From: Cinclus cinclus
Taxonomy: Eukaryota; Chordata; Aves; Passeriformes; Cinclidae
Length of the DNA stretch: 64,000 bases
NCBI RefSeq assembly: GCF_963662255.1
Contig: NC_085049.1
Span: 53,553,158 to 53,617,157 of the forward strand
Direction: 5' to 3'
Both the position numbers and the translations under genes were made by a program. The first letter of the stretch is position 1. Each line of letters begins with the position of its first letter. Shown here in pieces: positions 21,766 to 36,700 of this stretch. Below the pieces are notes generated by a model. That model was given only the letters and a program-made list of their open reading frames with translations, was not told the origin of the DNA and searched no databases.

Positions 21766-24700
21766 CTGACATATCTGGAAAGCAAATAGGGCCATCTGAA
21801 AGTTAGCTAATCTCTTAATGTCAGTGATCGAAACCACACATTCAGTGTCCGTGTGCCTCTTAGCTAGTACTTCATGTTTTGTCCTTTAGCTTAGTTCAGG
21901 GAACCAAATATGGTGCTGCTATTCAAGGCAAAGCACTAGGAAATTTGCCACTGTTCCCTGCTAAACTTCCTGGAAAAGCACCTGCCTTGCCCAAGTGACG
22001 TCTTGGTATGATATTTCATAGGAAGATATGTCATGCTGGACTAAGCAGATTTTGGCAAAGAAACATTTTTGCTGTAACCTCATCTCGTAATGAGGAAAGT
22101 GCATTTAATCCTTTCTGGGCAAAGCATCTCTCTCAAACAGAAATGTTGCTTCTCGTTGTTTTCATTTCCTTACTGTAGAGCCTGTACTTGCCTTTGGACA
22201 ATCAAAGTGTTTTCTTTCCATTAACTTTAATTGCCTGGCTACAGAGGAGACAAATTTGAGAGTTGGTTGGACATGATTTAATACTTCTCATCCAATCTGT
22301 GTTTGCTAATTTGTATTTTTTCCCCTCACATTAAGTATTTGTATAGTTTTGTTCAGTTAATAAAGCAAAAGCCATGTATGCTCTGTTGCAGGTACTTTTC
22401 ATTTAGCTCAGCCTCGGCAGAGCAGGAGGAGTGTTTTGGAGCTGTTGTTGGTAGCAAGCTGTTCTTTGTTACATGTTGTATCAACTAAAAGTTGGAGAAC
22501 AAGCCATCAACCCAGTAATTGAGTGGGTGACAGGAGCGTGTGCTCTGCTGATGCTCTGGCACCCACAGGTGTGCAGCATCTCATATGAGGCTCACTTTCA
22601 AATTTCTTTCAATTCTGTCACAGCTACAATGAGTACAACTGACCTGGATCCATTTACAGTGTCTCTCCAGTTGTGAGACACAAGCTGATATCTGTAAAAG
22701 AATATGAAGGTACATGCTCCAGGACCTTCTACTGCTTCTTGAAGCAGTTGTTAAATTTTTAAAGGTTTGTTGAAGATCCAAGGTGATTTTAGTGATAACG
22801 AGTAGAAACTTCTAGTTAGGCTGCCTAGAAATGCAGAGTGTATGTCTGTAAATTCAGTTACTTATTAACTGCTCTGAATAGGCAGAAAACATTTTTGCAC
22901 CTGCAGCTTTGCACTGTGTGTGTTGTGCACAGCTCTTCATAATGCCTTTGGGAATTCTAGCATTCTGATGTCTACACTTTTATTTCTTCATCCTGCAACT
23001 TTCAATTTTAAAATGTTTTAGTAAATCAGTTTCTGTGTTTTTGCTATTATTTGGGAAAGTTTTTTAAAATTCTTAAATAGTATATGTTAACTCAGTAGTG
23101 CTTTTAGAACAATAACAATTATATTGACAAGTTCTTCTTGCTTCTACTTTGCATCTAGTTACAACAAAATATGACCTCTTAACATCTGAAATCTCATGTG
23201 GTATATGCAAGTAAATTAAATTTAGGTGATAACATGCCTGGCATTTCTCTTACACATTTTAATTTTTTCTAGGAGTGGGTTACAATTGTAATAGTTTCAT
23301 TTGGTCTTATAACCACTGTAACTCCTATGTACAAGTACTCACATTTAATTACTAGTATTGACTGAAGCATAAATAAAGCAGGTATGTATTGTGTAAAGTT
23401 AATTATTTTCTATTATCAGAATTGAAAATCCTCACTATGCAAGAGAAACTGTTTAGGCAGCCTTAATAAGTAGTTTTAGTGACTCTTAAGAAAGCACAAA
23501 AACACTTGTTCAATGTTAATTTGCCCAGTGGCTTGCTACTTCTGATAAGGGTCACTGTGTCTGTCCTTTCTTAGAATTATTTCTATTATGTAAAATGATC
23601 TGTTCTTGTAGGAATAATTTGCTAATACAATATGTTTGGAATTAACTGAGTCACTGTTTAAAAACAAATTAGTCCCCCCTAAAATATATCTTTCCCCCCA
23701 ACAACCAAGTTTCTTCTTCTTTGCAAAACAGTCAATGTATAATTCTATTAAGGATGCCAAATTAATCAGTGAAGTGGAAAGAGGAGAAGAGGGACATTCC
23801 TCAAGCCATAGTAGCTTCTTAATTTAGAAAAAGACAGTGGTGATAGTGAAATATTCTGTTTTCATGTAAAAATCTGCATTTCTGAGAGAAGTCCACAAAA
23901 CTGTTGTGGACAAGGCATAGTGCATTATTCTGTAACCAACCAAGAGCAGGAACTTCCTTATAAGACCAATAAAGAGGATGAGAAAGACCTGGGCCCCTTT
24001 GCTTTGCAAGCAGATGATAGGATTTTGGCCAAGGAAAAAATACAGCTAAAAGCAGGAGGTGCAACTGCAATTTTGAGCTTCATTTGAGCACAGGATGTCT
24101 GCGAGAGGCTTTGAAGCTGGCTATCCCAGTGCAGGCCTGCTAAAATTCCTGTGATTTCTGCTCTTCACCATTACTGCTCATATGGTTTTGATAGCACTGA
24201 GGTGAATCATTTGTTTTTCATAACTAACATGAAGGCAGGAGAACTTTTTTAGGAATATTGATTCTTGACAGTTCTTTACCAATGGTGCTGGAGCCATTGG
24301 TGGGTTAAGCTCCCTAAAGGGCAGTGAATGGTCTTGCTGGTACGCAGTGATTGTGAGACTGATCACAGCTGGTGTTTGAGAGGAGCAGCAGTTCTTCTCT
24401 TGGCTATTATGTGGAAGGGGTCTGGGTAAGGTAAAGGAACATTATTATCAATATTGTCCATATTATCCAGCAGTCCTATTGATCATGTAGTTGTGTCCCA
24501 CACATCAGTCCAGGTTCTCTTACTGAGCTGGATCCTCTGAATCAATTTGCATGATAGGATGCTGCTCTCATGGAGATAGAAGAATGAATCCAACTCCACA
24601 CATTTTATTTTTAGAAGAGTAAGTGTTCAGTAAATGCACTTCCTCAAAATCCAAATAATTTACTGTTTGTCACCTGAGGTTTTTTTTACCAATAATGTCA

Positions 24701-24804
24701 ATTTTTATTTAGGATTTTTTTTAATATTTTTTTTTGTACTTCAGTCACTTTTAAACACATTGCATTTTCATTAAATTGCATTTTCATCTGAATTGTTTCT
24801 ACTA

Positions 24805-24820
24805 TTTTTTTTTTTTTTTT
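24805..24820. repeat. Poly-T tract (16 T)
   Basis: An uninterrupted T homopolymer in intergenic DNA. Confidence 0.85.
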
Positions 24821-25204
24821 ATGACACAGCATAAACCTCAGTTGTTTGGAATCTTGGTAGTTATGGAACAATAATGTTGCGTGTTGAGTCCATGAAATAT
24901 TTTTACACTGTTTTGAATGTCAGGTACATTTTTGAGATATGCTAGTTTGTAAATTATTCTTTAAATAAACACAAAAGTCAGAGGTGTTTACACACAGAAA
25001 TGCTCTAGTCTAGTTTTCACACGGTAAGCTGAGCCACATACTTAAGGTGTGGGTCTGAGTTTTTCCTTGGGCATTCTGGAAAAAGAATCGGTTAACTTTT
25101 AATTCTGTTACTGTGAATTAAAAATTAAAACCTACAAATGATCCACCAGGTATTCTCTAGTTTGCCATACCAGTCTGTGATTTTGGCTGTTCTACTGTCT
25201 CCTC

Positions 25205-25278
25205 TAGCAACAAGGGGTTGGAACCAGATAATCTTTGAGGTCCTTTCCAAACAAAGCCATTCTGTGATGCTGCTTCTG
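25205..25278 (+). mobile_element. CR1 LINE extreme 3' end fragment
   Basis: The string ACAAGGGGTTGGAACCAGAT, followed by AATCTTTGAGGTCCTTTCCA and a CATTCTGTGATGC end, is the usual avian CR1 terminus (consensus GGGTTGGACTAGATGATCTT then AAGGTCCCTTCCAACC and ATTCTATGATTC). Only some 70 bases are left. Confidence 0.7.
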
Positions 25279-27589
25279 CCATTCATATGGTATTAGCACA
25301 GTGGTGTACAGAATGTTACAATATGTGTGTTCTCTTAATTGTTGCAATGCTTGTGGTTGTTATCCAAAGACTAGGAGTGATTTTATGATTTACTGACTCT
25401 TGTACCCTTGAACGTATTTTCTTTATTATCAATGCCAACAATCTAACTAAATTGTACCTGCTTCTGTTATATCAATTCCAGTCAGATCTTTTTCATCCCA
25501 AGTATGTGAACTTTGTGTATGATTGAAACATCTGTCTCGCAGACTCTGAGGAAGAGGAATTGCAGGCTGTTAATCATACAGTTTCTACTGTGGATTTCCT
25601 TTGTCTGCAGAAGAGACTGTGCTGCCACTGATACTCAAAAGTACAGCCAGATACTTACAAAAGCTCTCAAGAGTTCCTGCACAGAATGGCAGTCACACTG
25701 GAGATTCTGGTGGAAGCTGTCCAGGAGAAATCAACTAAGTTTCAGGACATACCATGTCCCTGTATGCCAGCATGCCTGGTAATTCCCATAAATGAGGGCC
25801 TATCGGAGTCAGCCAAATCACTTTGGCAGATGTCTGCTTCTTTAGTGTTGACAATCCAGATGGGTGGATTGTTGTTTCCAGTGCTTTCTGCAGGCTTTGA
25901 ACAAGTCCATATATGCTGGCGCCAGGACTATTAGCTGTGGCAGCAGTCCACTGCACAGACAAGCATCAAGGTCTACAAAGAACAATGCCACAAGGTAAAG
26001 AATTATACCACAAGTTACTTAATTAGAAGCAAAACCAACCTGCTTTAAAGTATCTTACTCTAGTTATGATCTAGTGCTGTTTTAATCAGATATGTCTTTT
26101 ATGGAAAATAGCACTGCTGTCAGTAAAATATCAGTCATCATTTTCATTGATATGGGATCACTAAAGGTTTACCTTAGCCAGAGTATTTTACTTTATGAGA
26201 GTCAGTTATTTCTAAGCCAAAAATTAAAGTGGCTACCCTGGGATATCCCTGTGTTTAGCACTTGTTTTACGTGCCTCATATTTTGAATATTAAGTGTAAT
26301 TTTCCCAAAGGGAATCAACAAGAACTACCTCCTTTGATAAATGTACTGCTGCAATGGCCTTTGCCAAACATTGACTTCAACTTGGTCATTAATTTAGTAG
26401 CCAGGTTTTGGTTAGAAGTATTATGTCCAGCTGAAATTATTCTGTCTCACCATTTTGGAGGATGCTGTTGGCCATTCATCATTGCATCCGCATTGACACA
26501 CACTCAGTCATTTGCTGACAGCAAGTCTGATCCTCTGGGATATTATCAGCACACTTCCCACATCATACTCTGTTTTTATTTCTGCTGGCACTGTCTGCTG
26601 TGGACATTGAGTCGTAAGTGATTTTTTAAGTGAGCAAGGGTTCCTGCCCTTTGTGCTCTAATTATTGCTATGAGGCAGCTGAATGCTTATGATAGTTCTA
26701 TGTGAGATCATTACCTTTGTAAGTGGAAGTGCTACATGCAGGCAAAGAATAGAGCCAATGGGGGTTACAGCTTCATCCAGAAGACTTGTTGCTGCTTTCT
26801 ATGGATAGTAGTTCTTTCTGGATCGACTGTGATTTGGCAGGGTCGTTGTACTTAGGATCTGAATGTTCCTTACCATCATGTAAATTTAAATCCTTGTTTA
26901 CAGTATCACACTGCAAACCAGCTAGCCCTTCGAAATAATAGGACTATTGAGGGGGAAAAAACATGTCACCGCTGTCTTAATTATGTATTAAGATATATTA
27001 TGTAGGTACAACCTTGAAATCGCATTTATGTTTTTGACATATAATTTTCTTGACCAAAATGTGATGTAGAGTTTACATTTACCCATTTCTTAGCCATGCC
27101 AAAGTAAAAATATATGCAAACTTGAGGTACTAATAATTTCATAGATTTTGTGCATAAATATTGGTGTTTATTGAATCATCAGCCGTTAGCTATTTTTCTG
27201 AACTGCTAAGATTGGATTCAGTTGAACTAGTTTACAATTGCTAAGATATTACTAATATGCAGTCACAATCAAGTTTGGCAACCACTACCTGTTGGTTCAG
27301 AGTTGCCATCTATTACTGCAAACATTAATTTTAAATAAACATTTATAATAGGCAATTTCTGGCAAGAAACAATCAGGTTTTAAGCTTTGCTTTTATGATA
27401 AAATCTATAAATTCCTTCCTAGTGCAAAGATAACAAAGCAAGTCACACATATTCCAGGAGACATCTGATGATGACTTCTTGACACAGGATGAGTTAAGGC
27501 CTGATGAGGCAAAGTGCTCTAATGGACTTGTTGCCGATAACTAGGAGCTGGGTATGAAGATTCTTAGCCTTGTATGCAGGCACCATAAA

Positions 27590-27775
27590 ATGGTGGTGTT
27601 CAGGACCCTGAAAGAAAATAATGGGGCAAATAAGATCACAACTTTGAATTTCAGAGGAATAAACTTCGCTGTGGTTAGAATTCTGCTTGGGACAAACCTA
27701 TGTGATAGTCCTGGAGAGAAGAGGGATTGAGAAGTGCTGAATTCAGTTTTGCAACACAGGGGAATATGTTTGCAA
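27590..27775 (+). mobile_element. CR1 LINE ORF2 internal fragment, decayed
   Basis: One frame reads RGINFAVVRILLGTNLCDSP and then EKRD before a stop. This resembles the linker of CR1 ORF2 between endonuclease and reverse transcriptase, which has an (A/I)NFGLFRNLLG-like motif followed by an ALERRGVQ-type segment. The upstream GTGTTCAGGACCCTGAAAGA also fits. It is an old, broken copy; the edges are approximate. Confidence 0.45.
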
Positions 27776-30700
27776 AATTTAGATTTTCCTAAATGTTAAT
27801 ATGCCATTAGTTTAAGTTTCATTTATGTCTCCTGTTTCAGCAGATATATATGTAACCTGAATTGTCTACCTGATTTATTAGTTCATCTAACAAATAACCT
27901 GTAATATTCAACAAAAACCCTTTCTTCAGGGTGTGAATGTGAGTAAAAACAAGTTTAATAACATTATCTGTAAGTGATCAGAATGAGTTGGTTTCATTCC
28001 CAATCTTTTGTAGTGAAAATTATTCTAGATCACTTACTGAAAAAATGTTTAAGATTTAACATAAGTACTTCTAACCTGAAGTTATAAATCTGTGCTGCCT
28101 TGCAAGTAAAAATGTCTTGCAATATCACCACTTTCTGCATGATCAGTTTTAACCATTTAAGACTTTTCTCAGTATTTGTATTTGTGTGTTCTAATTAATA
28201 CACATTTATCATTATGTTTATTTTAAAGTTTAATTGCATTAACATATTTTGCTACTATATTTAATAAAGCCATAGAACATTCCAGAAAACATAAGACTTT
28301 TGACTGTGGAAACATTAAATTTATTAGTGGGAAATTATGGAGTGCCACATATTTAGCCATATATTCATTGGTGGAAAGTGGTGAAGAGCTTTTCTCTTTC
28401 CATATTTCATGAATGTGCAGCAAGTTTGTATTTATTACATTCTGTGGAGCTGTTGAGCATGAATAGAAAGAGAAGTTGAAGAAAGTACAGGTAATTTAAT
28501 TAGTGTGGTATAGTTCTATGCTTCTGTTTCATACAGTTGCAGTTTCATACAAAGAATAGACTGTAATTGACGTCTGAATCTGACTTTATTTCTGATTTAT
28601 AGTATGTAATTTTATTTATAATATGTAATATTATCTCTAAACTGAATATTTTTGTTCTCAAAGTCATGGAGTAATGCGTTAAGACTCTGTGGTAAGATAT
28701 GAAAATGTCCATGTTAGATGCCAAGCTGTTTTATATGCTTCCTCCTTGCATATGTAAGTTGAAAGAGAAAAAAGGTTTCTAAGCATTATTATGATACTTT
28801 GACAGTAAGCTGCTGCTTGAGCACAATTATATATTAGTCCTTTTTTGGCACTCTCCTTGCACTATTATTTCTGATTGCATAATCTCTTGAGTAATTTTAT
28901 AGATGAAGTCACAGATAATCCAAAAAACCAACAGTGTTTTTATGTTAGGAAAATGTGTCAATTGCAATCATCTAGATTTTTTCCTGTTGTTGAATTCTCT
29001 TTCATAAACAGGCAAACATTTCTAGAATGGTAAGGAAATTGTTTATCATCAGCATCCTAAAATGGGTACAAAAGCTAAACAGTTACATATGACATTGATT
29101 ATATTGAATAAGAGCATCCCTGCAGTATTTTCCACATGATGATTATGCAAAATCATGTTTCCGATGACTTAATTGCAGTTCTTTACATAATTTTTCATTA
29201 AAAATAATCAAGCTGTACATTTTGCTAGGTGTTGTCACTAACTTTATGAGTTTTTGTGAGAGCTGTAGTGCTCAATGAAAAATTGGTTTTAATTCCCAAG
29301 AGAAGCTGAGTAACATTTCATTCCAATTTTAAATACTAACTTGTTTCTTCTTATGATAATTTGGAGATGAAGCTTGTCAAATCAGTTAGCATTTCATCAC
29401 CCAGAAGAGATGACTGAAGTTAAAATTACAATTAGACCGAGACATATATCTGTTCTAGGAAACAGTAGAATTTGACCATCAGATATTAAACTAGAATAGT
29501 GAAAAGGTAGAGAAATAGTAGAGTTTATTAATGTTAAAAAGTAATTGTGAATTACTGTTTAAAATACAAATATAGGAAATTTATGTGGATTACATATTTC
29601 ATGCTTTATTTTGAAAAATATGATAAATGTTGAATTAAGTCTGGAAATGAAAATGCAGTGTTTTTTAATCAGTGTGTAGGTGCCAAGATTTACAATAATT
29701 TGCAAACATAGGGGCTCTCTGTCATATAGAAATTTCATGTGTTGGAGGCTGAGATCTTAGGGTCTCACAAATGTTGAATCCATGACGTACATAAGTGTGG
29801 TCATTGAATGCATTTCCTAGATACCATCTACTATGGAACAATTGTTTTAAGAATTAAAAAGTCTGAATGCATCTTTCTTCCATTCCTTGGTCAAAAAAGC
29901 AGACAATATTTAATTAGTAGTAGTCCAAAAGATCTCACAGGTAGAAAATTAATATAAATCCAAACTACTTCTCATACTGACCAGCAATAGCTTTTCATTA
30001 AAGGAAAACCATCTGTGTACAAGTACACGTATTAAAAAACATAGTAACATTAATTTTCTTTGAGTATTCTGGGACTGAAAAATGAGTCTCATTGAGATTT
30101 TTTTGCCCTGACATTTCTGTCTTAGCCAGACAATGAAATATCTCATCTTGCATGTTAAAATGTCACAGGCTTAACAAAAAAATATTGTTGGTATATGACT
30201 GAATAGAACTCGAGCGAGAATCAGAGTATTTGGGGGAGAAATTCACATGGGGAAGTGTCACGTGTAGTTTATGAAATTAATAAAAGCTATTATTGGAATC
30301 CCTAAATGCTGAGCATGTTAATGTTGACAAAGGGTGTCCAAAGGTAGATAATATGGTCAAAGGTCAGTAATAAATTTTGTTATATTACATCCCCTTTGAG
30401 TGTCAGGTAATACTGGATCTTGGAGACAGCTGGCTACTTTTCTGAAAGACAAGTAAGATACCAGCTAAGTGTTGACTGTAATTGTGAGCACTCTAGTTTG
30501 TAGGAAAGAGTTATGTTCACCACTCTGAGCACAAGAACATGTGTACTTGGAGGCTTCCAAAGGGAAAGCCTAGAAGATCAGTTCTGCCAGCTGGTACTGA
30601 GGAAAAGCATCAAGTTGGGAGCTGGTAAGGTTAGTTTGTGATTTAGAGAGGTTCGTTGGTCTTGCTGATGAGGAAAAGTGAAGTAAGTGTAACTTTTCCT

Positions 30701-33700
30701 TTCAAGGTGATCATATGTGATGCCTTATTTGGAGAAGAATGCTCTTTTGTTGTTTTGTTGTTTTATTTTCTTTTTTTCTTGTTTGAGTTATAGTGGTTCT
30801 TTTCATTACTGCTGATTTTTTTCTGTTCATCTCTAAGTCCTTTCTTGATGTGACCCCTGCATGCTGAGCATACAGAACCTCTCTGTACTTACTGATAGTA
30901 CTTTGTACCTATATCTGACATTATTTTTACAGGTGCAAAGAGGACCATGACTCTTATTCTTTACCTTCACAAAAATTATCCTCTTCCTTAATCTGTAATA
31001 TTTTCTTATAACATAGATTGCTTTTAAACTGTATGTTCTTTCCAAATATTCCTGGTTGGTCTGTAAATTAATATCAAGAATTCTGAAACTGAATCTTGTT
31101 TAATGATATTCTGTTTGCAGAACCCAGGAAAGAAATGGAGTTTTCAAATTAGCATTGAGTTGAAAATGCAGGATAACTATGGAAGTTAATGGAAGCGTAC
31201 TCTGGAAGTTCATGGCCCTGTGCTTTTGGGAATAAATAAGAGAGATATCAATGCTTTCTTTGATAGATACATCAAAGCTTAATCAGAGCTTCATATGAAC
31301 ACCTATAGTAAATTATGCCATTCCTGTAGGCTTTCCAATTAGGAAGGAGATGTAGTTTACAAATCAATTTTAGCACCTAAGATAAAAGTAAATGAAGAAA
31401 TATTTCTTTTCTCTATTTTACTGTAAAAAGCTTGGGTCAGCATTAAGTATGTTACGCAGTTTTTCATGTGCTCAATACTCACAAATCTAATGAGAAATCA
31501 ACCCTCTCTAGTCTGTGCAGTCTCTGTGTTTGGATAGTGAAGTATCCCAATGGCTGCAGTAAAGCAAGAAGTTTGACCTGCACAGCAGCTGCCTGACAAT
31601 CCTCTTTTAGCATGTCTGGCTGCATATTTACCCACTGGAAAATGTATCCTGTAAACAGAAGAAATGCCTGCAAAGGCAATTAGGTGCATGCACAACATAT
31701 CTGTGACTGCAGCCCAGTATTTGATTTTTTTATATATAAGCAAAACTCCTTGGAGTGAAGAGAATAGAGGCTGTATTATTAAATTTTGAAAGTAATAACC
31801 AGAACCCTGCTGTTTTTTCATTTGCCATAGGTAGGTATGCAAGAGGTACTACATTTTGATTTTTTTTCTGGCATGCAACGTACAAAATTATGTTTCCAGA
31901 TGCTAAGAGCCATTCTTTCACTTCTACAGCCTAATCTTTCTTTATGTCTGTTGTCATTTTTTCATTACTGTAACATGCTCCACTGCTTCTGTATTGTTTA
32001 TTCCTAGGATTGGGATGCTCTCTCCAATACAGTGTTCTTGTATTTTTCGTAAGAAACATTGTAGTTTTAAGGGTTCCTGATAATTTCTGGCAGCTTTGTT
32101 TGGGTTTTTTTCTCTGTGTGTGCAATAAAGTTTGTGAAATTCTCTATGTAATTTCTGTATCTGCTCTAGTAATTTATCATTATTCTAGCATATTTCAAAT
32201 TCAGTTTCAAAAATGTTAAAATAGGTGTTAGATTGTTTTAGCTTTAGGCTAGTGAGGAAACATGGGATTTTCTGGTAGCCCATGTGTGTGATACCTGTTT
32301 TAAAGATAAAGAAGAGGTTACAAATACTATGATAATTTTAGAACGGTGAATTAAAATAGGTTAAACAGGGAGTTGGGGGATAATTATGGAAAAAAAAAGA
32401 CAACTCTAGGAAACTATAGAATACATTTTATTCTTTTTTAATTCATTTGTCTGCCACAAAATGTATCTGTAGTCCTTGAGTATATTGTAACTTTGGTGAA
32501 TTATGCCTCTAAACTAATAAGGCAATGAGTAATTCAGTGGTAGGATTTTAAACTGTGAATGGCAAAGTTTAAAAGAGGAACGGGGCCTGTTCTTGGCTAA
32601 TAAGAGAAGCTTTGAAGTAAATAATATAATTTCATTCTTTTGTTCTTCAATTCCCTGGTGTGTACAGTGGCTTGGGTGAGGTAAATAAGGTGACTGGATT
32701 TTGTGTAATTTATTCATGGGGTTCATTTGTCACTTGAAGTGAAATGTGTGAGTTAAGCTCCAAATAGAAGAATCAAAATAAAGTCTGTCTGAAGCACAGA
32801 TGTACAATTACCACATTTTAACAAGAACACTTGCTATAGTGTGATCTTTAATGTAAAATACATAAAAGCAGAGCCATAAAAATAATTTTTGTTAAGAATT
32901 TATTGTGTATTTGTACTTCTGAAAGTGAGAAACTACAGTAGCAGAAATACTATTTATGAAAGGGGTAACAAAGAACTGCTGCAAATGAGATGGCAAATAT
33001 TCACATTTGCTTCATCCTGTTTAGAGAATAAAAAGTAAAGTGGATTTATATCAACAAGTACTTAACTTCATTTCTACTTTAGTCATGTCAACAATAGAAC
33101 TGGTGATTAACTCTAACTCCTGTATTTTGCAGCAGTTGTGCTGTGTTAACATTCCGTGTTACAAAGATTACACTTTTCTATTGCCACCAAGGTTCCTAAA
33201 AATGTTTTTTAATGTCAGTGTACATCTGCTCATCAGCTTCTGTTTTGTAGCTGGGACAGGTAGTATATTACAGTGGTATTGCCAGCAACATAAGAGGTCT
33301 TTACCTATTCCAGTTTCATATTTTCATATGTAATCAGGGAAATTTAGTATAATGATGGTGAATAGTAGTTCTTGTAACTGGCATTTAGTTTTACAAAAAA
33401 TATAAAAAATACAATAATGTAATATTATCTAAGATTGATTTGAAAAAGCACTATTATTTAGCAGAAGGCTGGGGAGCAGTATTCTCTGGCACCCACCATC
33501 CTGTTAAGTTCTTAAGTTTATGTCTGTCTGTCTTCAAAAACTGATGAGAAGTGAGTATATTTGCACTGCATATTTAGCATGTGCCTCACTAGACCTAAGT
33601 AATTTATTCACCTGTAGATTATTCACTGAGAAATGTACTTGTGGTTTAACATTGTATTTGAATAGAAACTGAATTTATTACCTAACATTGTCTGATCTGA

Positions 33701-36700
33701 AAATAGTGGGGGAAAAGGCACAAAATTAATGTGGTGCTAATCATCTACCTGTGGCCCAAGGGTCAGGTGGACTGCCTGCTGTTTAGTTTTGTTGGAATAT
33801 CTTTTACTTTTCACTGAGTATAAATAATACCCCTGATCAGAGCTCCTGTTCTAGCTGTCTGCAGAAGGTCTGTGCTTGTTTTTCCTTACCAGGTAGCCTA
33901 GAGCAGACATCCAGTGTTATGTCACCCACACTGGACTGCCATTTAATGCTCTCAGTTGCCTGCATGCATTCCAAGTGTTCTGTCATATAAAGGACATCTC
34001 CACTGCCTCATCTTCATGGCTTGTCCTTTGTAAAGAGCTTGTTTCCATCTGCTTCAACACGGTGGATGTATGAGCCATCTTGCCATGTCCCCATGAACAT
34101 AACAATATCATGGTCCTGCAACTGCACACAGATCTCTTAATTCCTTTATTCTAAATTCAGCAGGTATCAGTGTACAGGCTGATTTTGCAGAAATTGCTCC
34201 TCACAGTAAGGCAGATAGTTTAAAATGGTAGAGTCATAAAAATAATAGAAATATATTTCAAAAAGGAAAGCATTTGTTGTGTTCTATGCCCCTTCAAGTA
34301 TATAAAAGGTATGTTAACCCTGTGAAGCAGTGTGCCATATGCAAGAATGCTACTCTTTCCCGAATAATATATCACAGCTATTCAGTATGGCAATAGCTTT
34401 AGGCATGAGATAAAACTTGGAGTGCCATTAGCTTAAACTTCTGTGCAAAGATGTTTATGGCACTGCTGGAAATACTGCATTGAATTGCACTTGTTTCCTA
34501 GGTTTGTATTGGGTTGAAAGAAGTCATTAGCAATTTGCATTTTGGGATCATTGTTGGTACAATATGGTGGTGTGAGTCACCAGAAGCTTAGTGGCATAAA
34601 GAAGTGCAGTCTGAAGGCAAAAATAATAGTTGGCCTAGAGTACTGCCTCTTATTTAGTATATTATAATCATTGCCTTTTTATGTCTTGTTTTTGCAAATA
34701 TGATTTTAGTGCTGGTAAAAGGTACTGACTCAGTTTTGTAACTTTTCCTCTGTTCTTGAACAGACACAGCACAGGCAGCAGAACTGTGACCTTCACCCCA
34801 TACCTTGAATATGGCTTTAGGTTGGTGATTAATGCACATCAGCTTCTGGTTTGGGTTGCAAGTCGAAGTTGTCATGTATTCCCATAGGATAAAGTGGTGC
34901 CTCTACTGCTGCTGTGTCAGAGTTCAGTTTTCCACTTTGTTGCTTTAATGGGTTAAATGGACTGGTATGATCATGATGGCCATATTGGCAGGTGGTTAAA
35001 TAAAGTTAGTCCTCAGTTAACCCTGAGTTCCTTTATGTGGCAAGGTAGCATTTTAAGGAGACTGGGCATACCTCCATTTCTGACTTAGTTTGCTTTTTTA
35101 GGCAGCCTTAACTGGCCATATGAGAAGTATAACCTCTATTGCTTTCTGATATGCACAGATCTTTCCTTAGAATTCACTATTTAGGTAGTTTTTCACATAA
35201 GTTTATTTAAAAGCAAGCAAGCATTAATTTGTAAGTGAAGAAGTGAAAGAGACTGTGTTTTCATCTATAGGGAGCAAAAAGAAAAAAAATAAAGAAAAAA
35301 AAATTAGGGTCCGTGCCATGAAACTATAGTTTGTGTAAATTGAGTAAGTTACAATACTTTGGCAAAATACAGATAAAACGTATTCTTTTGGCAAAGTTAT
35401 AAGTTTTAATTATCCTACACTGGAATTAATGCAACAGCCCCATACATTATGATTTTTTTTTAGATGGGGAATATTCAGTATCAATAATTTAGCAGTTGAT
35501 AGTTCAGGATCTTGAATGTAGGAGAAGTTGCATCTAGAATTTTGTTTACTGAAAGCTGTTACATATGAAGATATTTCATATTCATGTCTTGTGAAAAACT
35601 GAGAGGATATTCCCCACACCAATTTTAACCTTTTAGTTCTTTCTACTCCAAACTTCAAGAACTCTTATTCTGCCCAGTGTTCATAATACTATAATAGTTA
35701 GTTCTTTTTTTTTCCCAGGAGACGACTTGTGCTTGCAGCCATATAGAGGGGGAAATAAGGAATATATCAGCCTTTTTAGCTTAGCCTAGACACTTAAAAC
35801 ACAAGAAATTATACTATTCTAGCATCTCATACAACATGCTTATGTGATGGTTTATTTTAAAAACAATTTTCATTTGTTGAACAGGAAAACAAAAATTGTT
35901 ACCCAACCCCCAAAAAACTTACCTTTACTGCCTCAGCCAGGATTAATGTAGCTTGGGTAGGCCAGAGCTGCTTAAAACTAAATTTAGACTGGGCTCCAAA
36001 TCTTGTTTAAAAGTGCTCAAGTATAGTCCAAAAATATGACTTTGGAACTTGAGTAAACTCACAGTACTTGGAAGCATAAATAATTACTTATACTGAAGTT
36101 ACTATGACTTTTAAATATATTACTTTTGCAAGAAAGGATATTAACATCTCTGTAGCTACTTGGTGCTGCTATGTACTGGTGAATTTGGATGACTGTCAAA
36201 AATCTAGAAAGTTACTAGAAGTCTAAGAATGAAAAGAGCATTCTTAAAATACTGAGTTTTTCAGATTAATAGCTGCTGAAACAGAAAATCCACATCAATT
36301 TTTTTTTTGTAAATTCTGTGTAAGACTTATGACTGTGAGATTACTTAATCTGTGTGATGAATCTAATTTTCTTCATGGACTGTTTTTTTTCTGCTTCTTA
36401 TCACTTAAGTTTATTTGTCATGGTAGCATTTTGATAGCAAAAAAGATGAGCATTTTGTTTATTTAATGATGATGAAAAATTTATTTAATTTGGCAATTGA
36501 AAATAAGATGCTTATTTTCTTTTCCTTTTTGTTGAGATGTAAACTTTTTCCTATTTAACAGCAAAGAGCTAGTCAGAAGAGCTGATTTTTGCACTGAGTC
36601 TGGCTATTTTGTACTAAGTAGAATAATATATTTAATTTTTTGGAGTAATGTGGATTTCCGTGTGGTGGAAAAAACACTGAGAAAGATTGTAGGGGAAGGC

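Noticed and set aside
21526..21837. 103-codon open frame on the - strand just upstream of PMCH
   Set aside because: It is again produced by the T/G-rich tract, and has no relation to PMCH.
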